Assembly: GCF_040239565.1 (NCBI RefSeq)
Contig: NZ_JBEHWS010000008.1
Coordinates: forward strand, 62,001 to 126,000
Direction of reading: 5' to 3'
Length of the DNA: 64,000 nt
Source of the DNA: Fulvimarina sp040239565
Lineage (GTDB): Bacteria; Pseudomonadota; Alphaproteobacteria; Rhizobiales; Rhizobiaceae
The notes beneath the pieces were generated by a model that was not told the DNA's origin, did no database searches, and was given only the letters and a program-made list of their open reading frames with translations. Within the stretch, counting starts at the first letter, position 1; every line of letters starts with the position of its first letter. Both the position numbers and the translations under genes were made by a program. Positions 26,477 to 35,496 of this stretch are shown in pieces.

Positions 26477-27868
26477 ATGGTCATGAACGTCGTTGGGAAG
26501 GATGACCCCCAGCCATCGCAGATCATTCGGTTGTCGGACCTGCTCGGTGCACTGTCATTCGCGCTGGATCTGACGGAAGGCCAGCTGGCCGGGCACTGCA
26601 TTCGCGCCACCTATATCGCGCACCATATCGGGCGGCGTCTCGGCCTGCCGGACCTGCAGCTCTGGGAGCTGTACTATACGGTGATGCTCAAGGATCTCGG
26701 CTGTTCGTCAAATGCGGCCCGGATCTGCGAACTCTATCTCTCCGACGACATCGGCTTCAAACAGGATTTCAAGACGCTTGGCACCTCGCTGCCCAAGGTG
26801 CTTGGTTTCGTCGTTTCGCACACCGGGCGCAATTCGCCGCTCGGCGAGCGGTTGAAGGCGATCCTCAACATCCTGAAGAACGGTGGGGAGATCGTCGACG
26901 AGCTGATCGAGACGCGCTGTCATCGTGGCGCGGAGATCGCGGCCGCCCTTCGCTTCCCCAAGGCCGTCAGCGAGGGCATCCACGCTCTCGATGAGCACTG
27001 GAACGGCGAGGGGAGACCCGAGGGCCGTGCGGGTCCCGCGATCCCGCTCTATGCGCGGATCGCGCTCCTGTCGCAGGTTGCAGATGTCTTCCATTCCGCG
27101 GCCGGTCCGAAGGCCGCGCTTGCCGAGATCGCGGACCGTGCCGGCCAGTGGTTCGATCCGCACTTGGCCGGGGTCTTTGCCAAGGTCGCCGCCGAGCCCG
27201 GCTTCTGGGACGTGTTGAAACGGGACGATCTCGCCGACCGGGTCTCCGAGATGGAGCCCCCGAGCAGCCTCATCCACGTGGACGAGAACTATCTGGACGA
27301 GATCGCCCAGGCTTTCGCGAAGGTGATCGATTCCAAGAGCCCTTTCACCTCGGGTCATTCCGAGCGCGTCGCCGTCTATGCCGAGATGACGGCCCGCCAA
27401 CTGGGCCATTCGGAGGCCGATTGCCGCTGGCTGAAGCGCGCCGCCTTGCTGCACGACATCGGCAAGCTCGGCGTCTCGAATTCGATCCTCGACAAGAACG
27501 GCAAGCTGGACGACGAGGAATGGGTCGCGATGCGCGCTCATGCCGAACTCTCCGAGAGTATCCTCGCGCGGGTGCCGATCTTTTCGGAAATGGCACTGAT
27601 TGGCGGTGCCCACCACGAAAAGCTCGACGGTCGCGGCTATCCGCGCGGCCTGAAGGCTCAGGAGATCAACGAGCGCACGCGGATCGTTTCGGTCGCCGAC
27701 GTCTTCGATGCGCTGACGACCGACCGCCCCTATCGCGCGGCTATGCCGGTCGAGAAGGCTCTATCGATCATGCGATCCGAGGTCGGCACTTCTTTCGACG
27801 GGCGCTGCTTCTCGGCGCTGGAGCAGGCGATCGCCCAAGCGGAAACCGGGCTCGCACGCGCCGCTTGA
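26477..27868 (+). CDS. HD-GYP domain phosphodiesterase with a second degenerate HD domain
   Basis: 463 residues in two HD folds. The N-terminal one (about 25-240: HCIRATYIAHHIGRRL, MLKDLGCSS, GIHALDEHWNGEGRP) keeps the helical pattern with altered ligands (KDLG in place of HDIG). The C-terminal one is a full HD-GYP: FTSGHSERVAVYAE, LLHDIGKLGVSN, HHEKLDGRGYPRGL, VADVFDALTTDRPYR. HD-GYP proteins usually cleave cyclic di-GMP and so govern motility and biofilm. No receiver or membrane domain, so the signal is unknown. Confidence 0.9.
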   Translation: MVMNVVGKDDPQPSQIIRLSDLLGALSFALDLTEGQLAGHCIRATYIAHHIGRRLGLPDLQLWELYYTVMLKDLGCSSNAARICELYLSDDIGFKQDFKTLGTSLPKVLGFVVSHTGRNSPLGERLKAILNILKNGGEIVDELIETRCHRGAEIAAALRFPKAVSEGIHALDEHWNGEGRPEGRAGPAIPLYARIALLSQVADVFHSAAGPKAALAEIADRAGQWFDPHLAGVFAKVAAEPGFWDVLKRDDLADRVSEMEPPSSLIHVDENYLDEIAQAFAKVIDSKSPFTSGHSERVAVYAEMTARQLGHSEADCRWLKRAALLHDIGKLGVSNSILDKNGKLDDEEWVAMRAHAELSESILARVPIFSEMALIGGAHHEKLDGRGYPRGLKAQEINERTRIVSVADVFDALTTDRPYRAAMPVEKALSIMRSEVGTSFDGRCFSALEQAIAQAETGLARAA

Positions 27869-28044
27869 GATCGCCCGGAGCTCGATGGGCGTTGTCGTTT
27901 GTCGCTGACCCCGTCGTTCGACATGCATCGTAGAGCAGGATCAGGACGCGCTGAAGCGCTTGCGGCCAGTCTGCTTTCGCTAACGAAACGAGTGCCTGAC
28001 GCGCGTTTGAGGGGCCGCAAGCTTTTGCGATCGCCCACTCGTCT

Positions 28045-28968
28045 CTACCCTGAGAAACCGCCACCGTTCGCGGCGCTTTTCAAAGCCGAAGACAGCATCT
28101 CGACGAAGGCCGAGACACGTTTGGGTCTGAGGCGGGCGGAGGGAAATACCGCGTGGATTCCGCCGGTCGGCAAAGTCCAGTCAGGCAGGACGCGGATCAG
28201 CCGGCCGGCCGCGATATCGTCCGCGGCAGCAAATTCGGGGAGGACGGCGAGACCTGCGCCCGATAGAGCGGCGGCCTGGACGCCGCGCGTCGTATCGACC
28301 GCGAGCCTCGCTTCCACTTCCAGTGACTGCCGCTTTCCCGAGGCATGGGTGAAGTGCCAAGTCGTTGGATCGGGGAGGGCGGTGTTCGCGATGAGGGGAA
28401 GGGCCGAAAGGTCTTCCGGCGAAGTCAGCGCTTCTGTTTCCGACCGGAACTTGGATGCGGCGACGAGGAACTGGTCGAAGGCGCCGAGGCGCCTGGCGTG
28501 GAGACTGGAATCGGCGAGCCAGCCGACCCGGATCGAGAGATCGATCTCGCCTTCCAGGATGTCGGCGATCCGGTCGTCGAGGCGCAGGTCCGCGGTGCAG
28601 CCAGGATAGCGGGCCAGAAAATCGGCGACGACGGGCACGATGACGAGAGAGCCGTAATCGGCGGGCGCCAGGATGCGGAGCGTGCCCCTCGGCTCGGTAT
28701 TCGACTGCGCCGTCTCAGCAATCGCGTCGCCAGCCTCCCGCAGAACACCGGCGGCGCGTTCATAAAGGAGGCGGCCGGCTTCCGTCGGCTCGACGCGGCG
28801 CGTCGTGCGCACGAGAAGCGCCGTTTGAAGGTCCTCTTCGAGACGCGAGACCTGTTGGCTGACCACTGCCTTGGTAATACCCAGCCGGTCTGCGGCGCGG
28901 GTGAAGGAGCGCGTCTCGACGACGGCGCTGAAGTAGACGAGGCGGCTCAGGATGCGTGGTTCGACCAT
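28045..28968 (-). CDS. LysR-family transcriptional regulator
   Basis: 307 residues. The N-terminal winged helix-turn-helix is RAADRLGITKAVVSQQVSRL (residues 25-44), followed by the linker and a two-lobed substrate-binding domain (LRILAPADYGSLVIVPVVAD; EGEIDLSIRVGWL). It belongs to the group close to regulators of quinone or flavin reductase genes. It is divergent from the DsbA-like and NAD(P)-binding genes, which are its likely targets. Confidence 0.9.
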   Translation of the reverse strand: MVEPRILSRLVYFSAVVETRSFTRAADRLGITKAVVSQQVSRLEEDLQTALLVRTTRRVEPTEAGRLLYERAAGVLREAGDAIAETAQSNTEPRGTLRILAPADYGSLVIVPVVADFLARYPGCTADLRLDDRIADILEGEIDLSIRVGWLADSSLHARRLGAFDQFLVAASKFRSETEALTSPEDLSALPLIANTALPDPTTWHFTHASGKRQSLEVEARLAVDTTRGVQAAALSGAGLAVLPEFAAADDIAAGRLIRVLPDWTLPTGGIHAVFPSARLRPKRVSAFVEMLSSALKSAANGGGFSG

Positions 28969-28979
28969 GCGCTATTGTT

Positions 28980-28990
28980 TGCCAATGGCA
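28980..28990. promoter_or_regulatory. LysR-type operator candidate
   Basis: TGCCA-A-TGGCA is an 11-bp palindrome that contains T-N-A symmetry, 12 bp upstream of the LysR start and 113 bp upstream of the DsbA-like start. Position fits an autoregulatory LysR site; no more can be said from one copy. Confidence 0.4.
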
Positions 28991-29102
28991 TACGGTTTGT
29001 AAAGTTTGTCGATCTTCTTCTGCCGGTTCCGGACTGCCATTTTGGGGCCGTCGCCAGTCGGACCCCGAAGGGTTTCTGGTTGCCGGTGAAAGGACGATGA
29101 GA

Positions 29103-29795
29103 ATGACCGACCAGCCCATCAAACTCGACTATTTCTTCGATCCGTTCTGCGGCTGGTGCTATGCGAGTGCGCCTGCGCTGAAGGCTCTCGCGGAAGCCTA
29201 TCCGGAAGCGCTGGCCATGCATCCGTCAGGCCTATTCGCAGGCGACGGGACGCGGCCGATGGCCTCCATCGCGGATTTTGCCTGGCGCAACGATACGCGC
29301 ATTTCTCAGCTGACCGGCCAGCCTTTCACAGAGGCCTATCGGGACCAAGTGCTGCGTGCACCGGATGCGATTTTCGACTCCATGCTGGCGACACGGGCGA
29401 TCGTGGCGCTCGGCGACATCGACGCCAGTCTTGAGCCTTTCGTGCTGAAGGCGCTCCAGACGGCGCGTTATGTGGATGGCAAGGATACGGGAACGGCCGT
29501 TGTTGTTGCGACGGTCGCCGCCGAGGTGGCGCGGTCTGACGGCCATACTCTGGACGAGACTGCCTTTGCCGAACAGCTGCTGCATGATGGTGATCTGGCG
29601 GCACGTACAGACGCACGCATCGGCGAGACGCAAGCGCACATGCAAAAGCTGTCGCTCACCGGCGTTCCCCAGCTTCTCGTCACCGTCGCGAACCATCGTG
29701 AGGTCATTGGTGGCGGCGATCTCTATGGCGGTGGGGCCTCGCTCCATGCGGCCATCGAACGGGTGGCGGCCAAGGCGAAAGTCCACGCGCACTGA
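29103..29795 (+). CDS. DsbA-family thioredoxin-fold protein
   Basis: 230 residues from ATG 29103, chosen because AGGA lies eight bases upstream; an ATG at 29097 is too close to it. The active-site motif is FDPFCGWCYASAP, a CGWC redox pair at residues 16-19, followed by the helical insert and the cis-Pro strand SLTGVPQLLV. There is no signal peptide, so it is cytoplasmic, as in the FrnE/2-hydroxychromene isomerase-like branch. With the next gene it forms a probable LysR-controlled pair. Confidence 0.87.
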   Translation: MTDQPIKLDYFFDPFCGWCYASAPALKALAEAYPEALAMHPSGLFAGDGTRPMASIADFAWRNDTRISQLTGQPFTEAYRDQVLRAPDAIFDSMLATRAIVALGDIDASLEPFVLKALQTARYVDGKDTGTAVVVATVAAEVARSDGHTLDETAFAEQLLHDGDLAARTDARIGETQAHMQKLSLTGVPQLLVTVANHREVIGGGDLYGGGASLHAAIERVAAKAKVHAH

Positions 29796-29819
29796 ACCCC
29801 AACACTGAAGGAAATCATC

Positions 29820-30428
29820 ATGAAAATCGCACTCATCGGCGCGTCTGGAAATGCCGGATCGCGCATCCTCGCCGAACTGTCGTCGCGCGGCCACGAGGTG
29901 ACCGGCATCGCCCGCGATGCCTCGAAGATCGCGGCGCTGCCGGGCGTGACGCCGGTTGCCGTCGATATCGCAGATACCGAAGCTCTGGTTTCGGCACTCA
30001 AGGGCCACGACGCGATCGTCAGCGCAGTGCATTTCAGTATGTCGGACCCTGATCAGCTGATCGCGGTCGCAAAGTCATCGGGCGTGAAGCGATATCTCGT
30101 CGTCGGCGGAGCGGGAAGCCTCGAGGTTGCGCCCGGTAAAAAGCTCATCGACACGCCTGAGTTTCCGGCGGCCTATAAGGAAGAAGCCGCGGCCGGCGGC
30201 GTCTTTCTCGACAAGCTGAGGCAGGAAAAAGAGCTCGATTGGACGTTCCTGTCGCCCTCGGCCATGTTCGTGCCTGGCGAGAGGACCGGCCAGTTCCGGA
30301 TCGGTCAGGATCAGCTCCTGACCAACGAGAACGGCAGCAGCATCTCTTTCGAAGACTATGCGATCGCGCTGGTCGACGAGATCGAGACGCCGAAGCATTC
30401 GCGTCAGCGGTTCACCGTCGGCTATTAG
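29820..30428 (+). CDS. NAD(P)-binding SDR-like oxidoreductase
   Basis: 202 residues with an N-terminal Rossmann GASGNAGSRIL (residues 8-18), an Asp/Arg region GIARDAS for NADP, VVGGAGSLEV, and WTFLSPSAMFVPGERTG; this is the short atypical SDR group related to NmrA and NAD(P)H-flavin/azo reductases. AAGGA upstream of ATG 29820. It follows the DsbA-like gene by 24 bp. Substrate unknown. Confidence 0.87.
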   Translation: MKIALIGASGNAGSRILAELSSRGHEVTGIARDASKIAALPGVTPVAVDIADTEALVSALKGHDAIVSAVHFSMSDPDQLIAVAKSSGVKRYLVVGGAGSLEVAPGKKLIDTPEFPAAYKEEAAAGGVFLDKLRQEKELDWTFLSPSAMFVPGERTGQFRIGQDQLLTNENGSSISFEDYAIALVDEIETPKHSRQRFTVGY

Positions 30429-30560
30429 GCTGATCGCCGGGCCGGGAAAAGGAGAAGAGTTCGTCCGCGCCGCGCGTTTCGGATTTTTCCCGACCTGATG
30501 AAACCATCGCGAAAAAGCGTTCGTAACTTCCGTAGCAGACCGGATGGGACGGGACGCTGG

Positions 30561-30637
30561 CGCCGCAGATTCCAGTTCGTGAGCCTGCGGCGTCATGACC
30601 TCCTTCCGGCGTCTTGCGATGACGCACCGTTGCGTCA
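30561..30637. promoter_or_regulatory. Two inverted repeats upstream of a small gene
   Basis: CGCCGCAG (30561-30568) pairs with CTGCGGCG (30585-30592); TGACGCA (30620-30626) pairs with TGCGTCA (30631-30637). They lie in the 293-bp gap before the small ORF at 30722. They lack T-runs, so operator or RNA hairpin is as likely as terminator. Confidence 0.35.
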
Positions 30638-30721
30638 CATGAAATGAGTGGGCACCGCGGCCGGCAGGTTCATCGTTTTCGACCTGCCGCGACAAACCGT
30701 TCTTGGGAGGAACGTTGAGCG

Positions 30722-30931
30722 ATGATGGTCGATCTCATCCTGACTGTCTGTATGGTGACCAACCCGGAAGCCTGCCGTGAAGAACGCCTGAGTTTCCAGG
30801 CACGACAGTCCCTCGCGCAATGCGTGATGCTGTCGGCGCCCTATGTGGCGCAATGGGCCGGCAACCACCCGAACTGGAAAGTGAAGCGGTGGGAATGCGG
30901 CTGGCCGGACGAGCGCAAGCAGAAGATCTGA
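30722..30931 (+). CDS. Small conserved-looking protein, function unknown
   Basis: 69 residues with a GGAGG eleven bases upstream of ATG 30722. The N-terminus is hydrophobic (MMVDLILTVCMVTNPEAC) and four Cys are present, near residues 10, 18, 34 and 59; the later part has WAGNHPNWKVKRWECGW. Cys spacing suggests a small secreted or periplasmic disulfide protein, but a cleavable signal is not clear. I do not recognise a named family. Confidence 0.6.
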   Translation: MMVDLILTVCMVTNPEACREERLSFQARQSLAQCVMLSAPYVAQWAGNHPNWKVKRWECGWPDERKQKI

Positions 30932-31012
30932 TTGCTGCCTCTTTTCGTAGCACGATCTGGCTGACAGACCTGCGGCGTTTTCCCGCTGGAGTGAACGGAT
31001 CAAGAACGTTAT

Positions 31013-32269
31013 ATGCGTTTTATGGCCAAGATCTCGCTGCGCGACAAGCTCGCGATCCTTTCCGATGCCGCGAAATACGACGCGTCATGCGCTTCGTCGG
31101 GGGCGCAATCTCGCAATTCGGTGAAGACTGGCGGCATCGGCTCGACCGAGGGGCACGGCATCTGCCATGCCTATGCGCCGGACGGGCGATGCATTTCGCT
31201 GCTCAAGATCCTGATGACGAATTTCTGCATCTACGATTGCGCCTATTGCGTGAACCGATCGTCGTCGAATGTGCAGCGGGCGCGGTTTTCGGTTCAGGAA
31301 GTCGTCGACCTGACGATGAACTTCTACAAGCGCAATTACATCGAAGGCTTGTTTCTCTCCTCCGGCATCGTGCGGAACTCCGACTACACGATGGAAGAGA
31401 TGGTACGGATTGCCCGCAAGCTGCGGCTTGAGGAGAATTTTGCGGGCTATATCCATCTGAAGACGATTCCCGACGCAGCGCCGAAACTGATCGAGGAGGC
31501 GGGGCTCTTCGCCGACCGGCTGTCGATCAATATCGAACTGCCGACGGATGTAGCGCTCGGTGCCTTCGCGCCGGAGAAGAACCCGCGCGACATCCGCCGC
31601 TCAATGGCCCATCTTCGCGAGAAGATCGAGGAGCACAAGGGCGAAAAGCGCGACCGCAGAAAGCCTGAGAAGTTCTCGGCGAGCGGGCAATCCACCCAGA
31701 TGATCGTCGGCGCAGATGGGGCTGACGACGATGCTATTCTGGGGCGCTCGGAGAACCTTTACGGCAATTACCGGCTAAAGCGCGTCTACTATTCCGCCTT
31801 TTCGCCGATCCCGGATTCCTCGGCCAAACTGCCGCTGATGAAGCCGCCCTTGATGCGCGAGCATCGGCTCTACCAGGCCGACTGGCTGATGCGCTTCTAT
31901 GGCTTCGATCGCGGTGAGATCGTCTCGGGCGGGGAGGGCGGCATGCTCGATCTCGCCATCGATCCGAAGCTCGCCTGGGCGTTGAAAAACCGGGGTCGGT
32001 TTCCGGTGGATGTGAACCGGGCGGACCGCGAAATGCTTCTGCGCGTGCCCGGTTTCGGAACGCGTGCGGTGAAGCGCATTCTCTCGACGCGGCGGTTCCG
32101 CACGTTGCGGCTCGACGATGTGGCAAAGCTCTGCCAGTCGATCGACAAGGTGCGGCCGTTCATCGTGACGCCCGACTGGTCGCCAGGCGGACTGACCGAT
32201 AGCATTGGGCTTCGCGAGAGTTTCGTGCCGAGGGCGAAGAAAAGTGCGGCGCAGCTGGAGCTGTTCTGA
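31013..32269 (+). CDS. Putative DNA modification/repair radical SAM protein
   Basis: 418 residues (415 from a second ATG at 31022). Radical-SAM cluster motif CIYDCAYC (residues about 73-80), an N-terminal AILSDAAKYDASCASSG typical of the group, GLFLSSGIVRNSDYTMEEM, and a C-terminal helix-hairpin-helix VDVNRADREMLLRVPGFGT that suggests DNA contact. This is the TIGR03916 type, normally followed by a uracil-DNA-glycosylase-like partner. Here the next gene is a thioesterase, so the usual partner is missing locally. The call to the family is firm; the reaction is unknown. Confidence 0.87.
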   Translation: MRFMAKISLRDKLAILSDAAKYDASCASSGAQSRNSVKTGGIGSTEGHGICHAYAPDGRCISLLKILMTNFCIYDCAYCVNRSSSNVQRARFSVQEVVDLTMNFYKRNYIEGLFLSSGIVRNSDYTMEEMVRIARKLRLEENFAGYIHLKTIPDAAPKLIEEAGLFADRLSINIELPTDVALGAFAPEKNPRDIRRSMAHLREKIEEHKGEKRDRRKPEKFSASGQSTQMIVGADGADDDAILGRSENLYGNYRLKRVYYSAFSPIPDSSAKLPLMKPPLMREHRLYQADWLMRFYGFDRGEIVSGGEGGMLDLAIDPKLAWALKNRGRFPVDVNRADREMLLRVPGFGTRAVKRILSTRRFRTLRLDDVAKLCQSIDKVRPFIVTPDWSPGGLTDSIGLRESFVPRAKKSAAQLELF

Positions 32270-32332
32270 GCTGCCTTTGATCGTGGGCGTTCTTATCTTG
32301 CAAGAGGCCGCCCCCCGTGAAAGAGACCTGCC

Positions 32333-32776
32333 ATGAACACCGAACTGGCAGGCCGACTGACGGACGCGGGACATGAACTCGATGTCCGCATTTATTTCGA
32401 AGACACGGATTTTTCCGGCGTTGTCTACCATGCCCGCTATCTGCATTTTCTGGAGCGTGGGAGGTCAGACTTCTTGCGCTTAAAGGGCATTGGTCATCGC
32501 GAACTGATGAGCGGTGAGCTCGGCGATCCTATGGCCTTCGCTGTACGCAAGATGGAGATCGAATTCCTGCGGCCCGCGCGGATAGACGACGTTCTTCTCG
32601 TGTCGACGCGGACCCGGCAACTTGGTGGCGCGCGCGTGCTTCTCGATCAGACGATCTCGCGAGACGGCGTGGTGCTGATCGAAGCGAATGTGAAAGTCGC
32701 CGTCATCTCGCCCGAGGGCAAGCCGATGCGCATGCCGAGTCGCGTTCTCGATGTGCTGGCTCCGGCAGCCACCTGA
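32333..32776 (+). CDS. ybgC: YbgC-type acyl-CoA thioesterase
   Basis: 147 residues, single hot-dog fold: VRIYFEDTDFSGVVYHARYL carries the catalytic Asp and the Y-H-x-x-Y signature, followed by FLERGRSDFL. In many Proteobacteria this gene begins the tol-pal operon, but no tol gene is near. It probably hydrolyses short or medium acyl-CoAs. Confidence 0.9.
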   Translation: MNTELAGRLTDAGHELDVRIYFEDTDFSGVVYHARYLHFLERGRSDFLRLKGIGHRELMSGELGDPMAFAVRKMEIEFLRPARIDDVLLVSTRTRQLGGARVLLDQTISRDGVVLIEANVKVAVISPEGKPMRMPSRVLDVLAPAAT

Positions 32777-33028
32777 GAAGAGTCAAGCGAGCGCTGTGCT
32801 CACGATGTTCGTATGCAGTCGGAATCGATGGGAAAACGGTGCCTTATCGGTGGAAAATAAACGAAACGTAAAAATCGTGAAAATTTTTATTCAACAATTT
32901 CAAATGTTTATATTGAAGCTGGAGTGAAAACGTTATCCACCACTAAATTTCAGGATAGGAGCAAGTTCGAGGTCAGGTTACTCCTTACTCACAGGTTAAC
33001 GCGGCGGGGGCCGAAGGGGAACAAGACC

Positions 33029-33700
33029 ATGATCGTGATCGTAGACAACCGTGAACTCGTCACTGACGGCTACCAGTCTCTCTTTGCACGTGAGGGCGTG
33101 TCTGCAGCTGGATTTAGCTCGGAAGAATTCCAGGACTGGATCTCGACCGCACCTGAAGCTGACCTCTCTGCGGTCGAAGGCTTCCTGCTCGGCGACTTCG
33201 ACGAGCGAGCTACCTCGACCCGCACGATCCGCTCACGTTCCAAGGCTCCGATGATCGCACTCTCCGAGAGCCGCAATCTCGACAACACGCTCGATCTCTT
33301 CGCCGCCGGTATCGACGACGTCGTCGCCAAGCCGGTCCATGTGAAGGAAATCCTCGCCCGGGTCGGCGCCATCCGCCGCCGCGAGAGCAGCGAAGCCGCC
33401 AAGACCGTCACCGGCGAGATCGCCATCTATCAGGACGGCCGTGACGCCGAAGTCGCCGGCAAGCCGCTCGCGCTGCCGCGCCGCGAGCGCCGCATTCTCG
33501 AATATCTGGTCGCCAACAAGGGCCGCCGCGTTTCCAAGCAGCAGCTGTTTTCCGCAATCTACGGCATCTTCGACGAGAACGTTGAGGAGAACGTCATCGA
33601 GAGCCATATCTCCAAGCTTCGCAAGAAGCTGAAGATGCGCCTCGGCTACGATCCGGTCTCCTCCAAGCGCTATCTCGGCTACGGCATCGGCGTCGAATAA
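33029..33700 (+). CDS. rem: Orphan flagellar regulator, Rem/FtcR type
   Basis: 223 residues from ATG 33029 (AAGGGGA upstream). An N-terminal receiver-like domain (MIVIVDNRELVTDGYQSLF) without a normal phosphorylation site (beta-3 reads VEGFLLGDFD) and a C-terminal OmpR-type winged helix (PRRERRILEYLVANKGRRVS; NVIESHISKLRKKLKM). The length matches Rem of Sinorhizobium, which activates flagellar and motility genes. The upstream 32777-33028 is AT-rich at 32855-32935 and likely holds the promoter. It precedes flgK and is followed by a terminator. Confidence 0.93.
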   Translation: MIVIVDNRELVTDGYQSLFAREGVSAAGFSSEEFQDWISTAPEADLSAVEGFLLGDFDERATSTRTIRSRSKAPMIALSESRNLDNTLDLFAAGIDDVVAKPVHVKEILARVGAIRRRESSEAAKTVTGEIAIYQDGRDAEVAGKPLALPRRERRILEYLVANKGRRVSKQQLFSAIYGIFDENVEENVIESHISKLRKKLKMRLGYDPVSSKRYLGYGIGVE

Positions 33701-33728
33701 GCTCTCAGTTACTTATAAGCCTGAACGT

Positions 33729-33763
33729 AAAAGGGCCGTCGCGATGATCGCGGCGGCCCTTTT
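33729..33763 (+). terminator. Rho-independent terminator after rem
   Basis: AAAAGGGCCG-T-CGCGAT-G-ATCGCG-G-CGGCCCTTTT: a long stem with one mismatch and a T-tract, about 28 bases after the rem stop. It separates rem from flgK. Confidence 0.88.
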
Positions 33764-34068
33764 GCGTTGAGGTGATACCGCGTTTCCGCCGGCATCGACC
33801 GCCGATAGCCGATAACTCTCAGGCCAGCACAAGCTTCACCATCTACGACTGGGTCGAACGGGCAATGCCGGGAGATCAGGTCATGAGACAGGCTGCAAAA
33901 ACGGCGGGGAGGCGTCCTTTACGGCTGTCCTCGCCCTCGATGAACGGCGCCCTTCCTCATCTCGTCCGGTCTCGTCCGACCAAGACGATCATCTGCGATT
34001 GCGGACCCAGCCGGCCGGCTCACCGGTTCGCTGCCCGCGCCGCCCTCACAGAATAGAAGCACCTCGCG
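33764..34068. other. Gap between rem and flgK
   Basis: 305 bp. In other rhizobia flgE lies between rem and flgK; here there is no trace of flgE. I see no gene and no obvious promoter motif. Confidence 0.5.
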
Positions 34069-35478
34069 ATGTCACTTCTTTCGGTTTTCAATAGCGCGCG
34101 TTCTTCGCTCGCGGTCACGAGCCAGCAGTCGGCGCTCGTTGCGCGCAACGTCGCCAATGCGGATGATCCGACCGCCACGCGGAAATATGCCAACCAGACC
34201 TATGAGCGCGTCGGTGCGGTCGACATCAGGTCGATTTCCCAGTCCAGCGATCCAGCGCTCTATCGCAGTCTCATCAGCGCCCAGGCGAGCCTCGGAACGA
34301 ACGAGACACTGTCCGAGGCGCTCGACCGCGTGCGTGATGTGATCGGTGATGTCGACGCGTCGACTTCGCCATCCGCTTCGATCGCGGCCCTCAAGGATGC
34401 GCTCACCGAACTCGCCACGTCGCCGGAAAATTCGCATCTCCAGCGCGCTGCCGTGGATGCCGCGCGCAATCTGACGACGAACATCAACAACGCGACCAAG
34501 TCCGTCCAGACCATGCGGGCCGATGCCGATCACGAACTGGAGCTCGGCGCGAAACGGCTGAACGAGCTTCTTGCCGATCTGGAAAAGGTCAATTCACGCG
34601 TTGTCGCCGGGACGCAGGCCGGCCTGGACGTCACCGACGAGGCGGATCAGCGCGACCGGATCGTATCGGAAATTTCGGAATATGTCGGGGTCTCGGTCCG
34701 GTTTCGGGCGCACAACGACATGGTCCTGTCGACCGACTCCGGTATCGTGATGTTCGAGACACGGGCGCGGAGTGTCGAATTCACCAGCACGAAGGCCTTC
34801 GACCCCTCGGTTCGGATCGATAGTGCGACTCCAGGCAAGCGGCCGGGCGAATTCAAGATCGACGGGGTGAGCATCGGTGCATCGAGCACGATGGCCGTGC
34901 GCGAGGGCTCGCTCGTCGCTGCACTTCAGTTGCGCGACGAGGTCGGTGTCGAATTCCAGGAGCGGCTCGACGAGACCGCTAACACGCTGATCAACGAGAC
35001 ATTCGCCGAGAACGGCGCACCTGGCCTCTTCGAACGGACGGGTCCCGCGACGATCTCGATCGCGGCGAGTGTCGACTATCGTAACGGCGGTAATCCGAAA
35101 CTCCTGCGCGACGGCGGGATCAACGGTAGCCCTTCCTTCAATCCGGCGAACGAGGCAGGCTATGCCGATCGTCTGAACCAGCTCGTGGCCAGGTTCAACG
35201 ATCAACATACCTTCTCGACGGGCGACAGCGGTACGCTCGGCAGCTTCACGGCGGGATCCATGGCTTGGTTCGAAAACAACCGGGCGATGGCGAGTGAGGA
35301 TGCCTCCTATCAATCCGTCATGGTCACCCGCGCACGCGACGCGCTCTCGAACAAGACCGGCATCAATCTCGATGACGAGATGAGCCGCCTCCTGGAGCTC
35401 GAGCGGACTTACCAGGCCTCGACCAAGCTCGTTCAGACCGTCGGTGATCTTCTCGATCGCCTGCTGGCCCTCCGCTAA
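34069..35478 (+). CDS. flgK: Flagellar hook-associated protein 1
   Basis: 469 residues. The N-terminus (MSLLSVFNSARSSLAVTSQQ, ALVARNVANADDPTATRKY) and the C-terminus (LDDEMSRLLELERTYQAST, LVQTVGDLLDRLLALR) carry the paired heptad helices of axial proteins, with a variable middle. It joins hook and filament. It is followed 18 bp later by flgL on the same strand, so the pair forms the hook-filament junction operon. Confidence 0.93.
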   Translation: MSLLSVFNSARSSLAVTSQQSALVARNVANADDPTATRKYANQTYERVGAVDIRSISQSSDPALYRSLISAQASLGTNETLSEALDRVRDVIGDVDASTSPSASIAALKDALTELATSPENSHLQRAAVDAARNLTTNINNATKSVQTMRADADHELELGAKRLNELLADLEKVNSRVVAGTQAGLDVTDEADQRDRIVSEISEYVGVSVRFRAHNDMVLSTDSGIVMFETRARSVEFTSTKAFDPSVRIDSATPGKRPGEFKIDGVSIGASSTMAVREGSLVAALQLRDEVGVEFQERLDETANTLINETFAENGAPGLFERTGPATISIAASVDYRNGGNPKLLRDGGINGSPSFNPANEAGYADRLNQLVARFNDQHTFSTGDSGTLGSFTAGSMAWFENNRAMASEDASYQSVMVTRARDALSNKTGINLDDEMSRLLELERTYQASTKLVQTVGDLLDRLLALR

Positions 35479-35496
35479 TTTCGAAAGGCTGAATCC

